Shown in pieces: positions 32,044-36,140 of a stretch of DNA of 36,140 bases. This stretch comes from a virus. The stretch lies in IMG/VR virus record IMGVR_UViG_3300009159_000158, positions 1-36,140 of that record. One strand, written 5' to 3'. The translations under genes and the position numbers were made by a program. Each line of letters starts with the position of its first letter. The first letter of the stretch is position 1. The notes beneath the pieces were generated by a model. The model worked only from the letters and a program-made list of their open reading frames with translations. It made no database searches and was not told the origin of the DNA.

Positions 32044-35000
32044 TGGCCACAGTGAGAACGGTAGATTTTCTACCAGAGATATTCCAGACCTCTACCAACA
32101 AGCAATTTTTAGCTGCCACACTGGACCAGTTGGTCCAAGAGCCACAGTTTAAAAAGACACAAGGATATGTTGGACGTCGTGTAGGTCCAGGTGTAAATGC
32201 TGACGATAGATATGTTGTAGAACCTACTCGAGCTCGCACAGATTATCAATTAGAACCTGGCGTGGTGTTTAGGAAAACTGATTCCACAGTGATCAAGGAC
32301 GCTGTTACATATCCTGGCATCACTGATGCTCTAGGCACACAAGGTGCTTTTGTTGATCAAAGTGAACGACTCTATACCAGCGAATACTATACCTGGGATC
32401 CGCAAATCAACTGGGACATGTTTGTAAACTACGGTCAGTACTACTGGTTGCCCAGTGGTCCACCGTCGGTCACTGTGGGCGGCACAGCAGTTCCAATCAC
32501 TGCTGATTACACAGTCACAAGAGAGAATGGTGTATACACATTTTCAAACTATACCGGACCAAACCCTACAATTACATTATTGCGTAACGGAAATTATACA
32601 TTCACTGTGGCACAGAACGCAACAGAAACAGTGAACTATCGCGTCACGGCTGCCACAACATCGGCATACATCATTGATTACTTGCCAAATCCAGCACTGA
32701 CCTTGGTGCGCGGCAACACCTATGTGTTCGATTTGAATCTGGGCGTAGTATCGCCATTTTGGATCAAGACCGCTCCGTCACAGGGTCGTACTGATCAATA
32801 CAACACTGGTGTAAGTCGCAACGGTGCAAATGTAGGCAACATTACATTCACTGTGCCACAAGACGCACCCAACACCTTGTACTATGCAAGTGAAACACAG
32901 TTCAACATGCAGGGCACATTGACCATTGTTGACGGTACTCCTGGAACAGGTCCAGGTTTTTGGATTCAGGCAGAACCAGGTGTCGAAGGCGTACTGCCTT
33001 ATGCACCTAACATTTCTAGTAGAGATGTGTTGGGAGTAACCAACAATGGCGAAGATCTCGGAGTCGTTGATTTTGATGTTCCTGAATCTACTGCACAGAG
33101 TTTTTACTATGGCTTGACCAGTATTGATCCTGTTGACTTGGCTACCACGTTAACATTTGATCAAATTAACAATGTTTTCTTATCTGAGTTTTTTACAGAG
33201 AACCCAACAGGCATTGATGGCATTAAAGAGTTAGATGGTCGCACCGTGGTTTTTCTTAACACAGGCGACGAAGGATGGCAAGTTGTCAGTCAATTTGATC
33301 CATTGCCCGGTTCTGGCATTGGAATTGGCAGCTACGACAGCACACCATTTGCAGAATCAGTTCCACTTGACCTAGCCGAACGTTATAGTGTATGGCAAAT
33401 AACCTACGTGACATCATCAGGTGGCCAGCAGTACATTCAATTAAATCCAGTATTGTCGATCACTGAATTGGAAAAGTTTACTATTGCCTTTGGTACTCAA
33501 TATTCAAACACCGGATGGTACAAAAATGCCGAAGGATATTTTGAAGCGATTCCTCTGTTGACAGCAATCAAGGATACATTGTACTATCAAGACGGAACAG
33601 ACCCTGGAATTTTTGGGCAGATACGGTTGCTTGACCAAGACAATTCAACCACTACCTATATCGATGATATCATTGGTAAAAAGAATTATACCAGTTCAAA
33701 CGGTGTGGTGTTTACCAACGGACTCAAAGTTCAATTTCGTGGTACCACTGTGCCAGCTGAATACGAGAATCAAGAATACTATGTTGAAGGCGTGGGCACA
33801 GCAATTAAACTATTGCTGGTCAGTGATTTTGTCACGCCTGAGCCATACACACAAAATGCACTGGTTCCATATGATAGCCTGGCATATGACGTTGGCAACT
33901 ATGATGCTTCGTTAAATGCACCACTCTTTCCAGAGTATCTTACAATTGGTCGTGCCAGTCCAGATCTAAATGCGTGGACACGTAGTAACCGTTGGTTCCA
34001 CATTGATGTTATCAATGCTGCTGCGGCATACAACAACACAACACCAACCACAAGCAACATCCAACGTGCTAAACGTCCTATTATAGAATTTAATGCAGGC
34101 ACACGCTTGTATGATTTTGGAACGCAAGGAAAACTTCCAGTTAATATTGTTGATTTCGGTGTTACAGATGCACTGAGTACCATCAACGGATCACTGGGCT
34201 ACGGTGTTGATGGATACGAATTTGTCAACGGCACTCGTGTAATTTTTGCAGCAGACACTGATCCAGAAGTAAGAAATAAAATTTACGTTGTGAATTTCAT
34301 CACACCCGACACAGTGCCACCGCTGATTGCACAACCTATCATTGATCTAGTTCCGGCTGCTGACTCTGCTGTGCTGGTTGATCAAACTGTAGTCACACTC
34401 AGCGGATTAACCACACAAGGCACCAGTTACTACTATGATGGTGTTGCCTGGATAACAGCACAACAAAAGACAAAGACAAATCAAGCGCCATTGTTCAACG
34501 TGTACGATTCTGCTGGCGTCAGTTTTGGCGACCGTGCCAAGTATCCCAGCTCTACATTTGCCGGCACCAAGTTATTCAGCTATGCCACTGGAACAGGTGC
34601 CACGGACACTGTGTTGGGATTGCCACTGCGTTATCTAAGTATAAACAACATTGGCGACATTGTATTTGATAATAATTTTTATACAGATGAATTTATATAT
34701 GTTGTAAACAATACTTCACAGACTGTTAAAATAAGTGACGGTTACTCGTATCAGTATGCTAGCAGAATCGTCTATGAACGAGAGCTTGGTTGGCAAGTGG
34801 CTGCAACTCCCAGTTTAATTCGTCAACAATTCCAGTTTACATACGACGGATCTCCGTTGAGATTTGATATCGTTATACCTGAGAACACAGTTGTTCCTCC
34901 AATACAACTTTACGTGGCCAGCACGTACATTTTGCCTTCAGAATACACAGTAACAAGAACCACAACCACAACCACGATTGTATTGAGTAACATCTATACA

Positions 35001-36140
35001 CCTGGGTCAATCGTCGAAGTCCAGGTTCTAAGCAACACGCCGAGCGCCAATGGATTTTATCAAGTACCAATTAATTTGGCCAATAATCCGTTCAACGTCA
35101 ATAGTCCTTACTTTACTTTGGGAACTATACGAACACATTACGAAAGTATTGCTAGAAATCTAGTAGACTTTTCAGGTGTGATCAACGGTGCAAACAACAC
35201 ACGAGACCTAGGCAACATTGGCCGTTACGGTACAACCATACTGGAACAGAGTGCGCCATTGACTCTGGCCGGCTTCTTTATGAGAAGCAGTGAGTACAAC
35301 ATCTTTAAGTCGTTAGAGTTCAACGATAGAGAATACACCAAGTTTAAAAACAGACTGTTAGAAAATACCATTCGCGGCGAATGGGGCAATTTGACAACAA
35401 GCGAAATTCTTGATTTGGTGGTGACTGATTTAAACATTGGCAAAACTAACATAAACAGTTTCTACTACAGCGATATGTTGCCCAGTGGCAATGTGTACAC
35501 AGACACTGTGTACACAGTGACCCCAATCACAGTTGGCACATTTGACACACTACAAACACACACATTTACTTCTGCAAACTTCCTGGGACTGTTGGTGTAT
35601 CTAAACGACACACTGCTCACACTGAACTCAGACTACACAGTATCAGCAGACAGTCCAACGCTGACTGTTACTGTTACGTTGGCAGTGGGCGATGTAGTTA
35701 CTGTTCGTGAGTATGCCGACACTGCCGGAAATTATGTTCCTAATACTCCTACCAAGATGGGTCTGTATCAGGCATATAAACCTGAAATGTTCCTAGATGA
35801 AAACTATGTAAACCCAACTGTTGTTATCCGCGGACACGATGGCAGTATTACCGCTGCCTTTGGTGACATACGCGATGACATCCTATTGGAATTTGAACGC
35901 AGAATTTTCAACAATTTAAAGACCGAAGGTAATCCAGTACCAATTCCACCCGAAGAAGTGATTCCCGGATACTTCCGCACAACTGATTACACGCAGGCCG
36001 AGATCACAACTATCCTGGGCGAAAGTTTCTTGACCTGGGTAGGACAAAACAAACTAGATTATAAAACACAGCAGTACATTGCCAACAATCCATTTACCTA
36101 CAACTATAGCCAGGCTGGCGATAAAGAAAAAGATTTGCCA
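32043..36140 (+). CDS. Giant baseplate wedge/structural protein, N-terminal part (partial)
   Basis: The frame opens with ATG at 32043 and stays open for 1366 codons to the window edge. It begins VRTVDFLPEIFQTSTNKQFLAATLDQL and GYVGRRVGPG, a start I associate with very large structural proteins downstream of gp6 in marine T4-like phages; the place corresponds to T4 gp7. Residues about 215-298 form a cupredoxin-like beta-sandwich (LTLVRGNTYVFDL, PFWIKT, ITFTVPQDAPNTLYY). Near the window end it has VVIRGHDGSITAAFGDIRDDILLEFERRIFNN, strongly conserved-looking, and NKLDYKTQQYIANNPFTYNY. The gp7 assignment is by position only. Confidence 0.82.
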   Translation, partial: MATVRTVDFLPEIFQTSTNKQFLAATLDQLVQEPQFKKTQGYVGRRVGPGVNADDRYVVEPTRARTDYQLEPGVVFRKTDSTVIKDAVTYPGITDALGTQGAFVDQSERLYTSEYYTWDPQINWDMFVNYGQYYWLPSGPPSVTVGGTAVPITADYTVTRENGVYTFSNYTGPNPTITLLRNGNYTFTVAQNATETVNYRVTAATTSAYIIDYLPNPALTLVRGNTYVFDLNLGVVSPFWIKTAPSQGRTDQYNTGVSRNGANVGNITFTVPQDAPNTLYYASETQFNMQGTLTIVDGTPGTGPGFWIQAEPGVEGVLPYAPNISSRDVLGVTNNGEDLGVVDFDVPESTAQSFYYGLTSIDPVDLATTLTFDQINNVFLSEFFTENPTGIDGIKELDGRTVVFLNTGDEGWQVVSQFDPLPGSGIGIGSYDSTPFAESVPLDLAERYSVWQITYVTSSGGQQYIQLNPVLSITELEKFTIAFGTQYSNTGWYKNAEGYFEAIPLLTAIKDTLYYQDGTDPGIFGQIRLLDQDNSTTTYIDDIIGKKNYTSSNGVVFTNGLKVQFRGTTVPAEYENQEYYVEGVGTAIKLLLVSDFVTPEPYTQNALVPYDSLAYDVGNYDASLNAPLFPEYLTIGRASPDLNAWTRSNRWFHIDVINAAAAYNNTTPTTSNIQRAKRPIIEFNAGTRLYDFGTQGKLPVNIVDFGVTDALSTINGSLGYGVDGYEFVNGTRVIFAADTDPEVRNKIYVVNFITPDTVPPLIAQPIIDLVPAADSAVLVDQTVVTLSGLTTQGTSYYYDGVAWITAQQKTKTNQAPLFNVYDSAGVSFGDRAKYPSSTFAGTKLFSYATGTGATDTVLGLPLRYLSINNIGDIVFDNNFYTDEFIYVVNNTSQTVKISDGYSYQYASRIVYERELGWQVAATPSLIRQQFQFTYDGSPLRFDIVIPENTVVPPIQLYVASTYILPSEYTVTRTTTTTTIVLSNIYTPGSIVEVQVLSNTPSANGFYQVPINLANNPFNVNSPYFTLGTIRTHYESIARNLVDFSGVINGANNTRDLGNIGRYGTTILEQSAPLTLAGFFMRSSEYNIFKSLEFNDREYTKFKNRLLENTIRGEWGNLTTSEILDLVVTDLNIGKTNINSFYYSDMLPSGNVYTDTVYTVTPITVGTFDTLQTHTFTSANFLGLLVYLNDTLLTLNSDYTVSADSPTLTVTVTLAVGDVVTVREYADTAGNYVPNTPTKMGLYQAYKPEMFLDENYVNPTVVIRGHDGSITAAFGDIRDDILLEFERRIFNNLKTEGNPVPIPPEEVIPGYFRTTDYTQAEITTILGESFLTWVGQNKLDYKTQQYIANNPFTYNYSQAGDKEKDLP

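Overview
The window looks like part of the genome of a T4-like myovirus from an aquatic (probably marine or freshwater) bacterium. Recognisable T4-type genes are a portal protein (gp20), the late sigma factor gp55, the recombination nuclease subunits gp46 and gp47, and baseplate genes (gp26-like, gp53-like, gp5, gp25, gp6). Several structural proteins have the expanded forms I associate with cyanophage- and pelagiphage-type T4 relatives. The host cannot be named. One consensus sigma70 promoter and several DUF6614/MTAN-type accessory genes suggest a proteobacterium, but this is weak evidence.

Layout. (1) 1-4385, minus strand: the start of a small prohead-core-type gene, the portal protein, and a tail tape-measure protein with a built-in T4-type lysozyme. 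(2) 4411-7282, plus strand: a gp26-like tail-hub/chaperone gene with a likely -1 frameshift extension, then four small accessory genes (unknown, GNAT-like, DUF6614-like, MTA/SAH-nucleosidase-like). (3) 7283-7697: a convergent intergenic region without genes but rich in hairpins, including a terminator and perhaps an unrecognised structured RNA. (4) 19180 back to 7698, minus strand: one compact operon of twelve genes, almost all overlapping, behind a near-perfect sigma70 promoter. It encodes gp55, gp47 and gp46, with three radical-SAM enzymes, two SGNH-hydrolase-like proteins, a possible sulfotransferase-like protein, a CBM-like protein, a short-chain dehydrogenase and a GIY-YIG endonuclease placed around the replication genes. 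(5) 19292-36140, plus strand: a late structural operon (tail-tube cap-like, gp53, two hub-like proteins, lysozyme-less gp5, two linked structural proteins, gp25, a very large gp6, and a giant wedge-type protein that runs off the window).

How it works together. The early sigma70 promoter at 19207-19234 would make gp55. gp55-RNA polymerase would then recognise TAAATA-type late boxes, which I find before the prohead-core gene, gp20, the tape measure, the tail-tube-cap operon, gp25 and gp6. Three of these boxes lie only 4-5 nt before an ATG that has no Shine-Dalgarno sequence, which suggests leaderless late mRNAs. Other points worth following up are the radical-SAM island, the accompanying nucleosidase that could remove 5'-deoxyadenosine, the transfer of lysozyme from gp5 to the tape measure, and the frameshift in the gene divergent to the tape measure.
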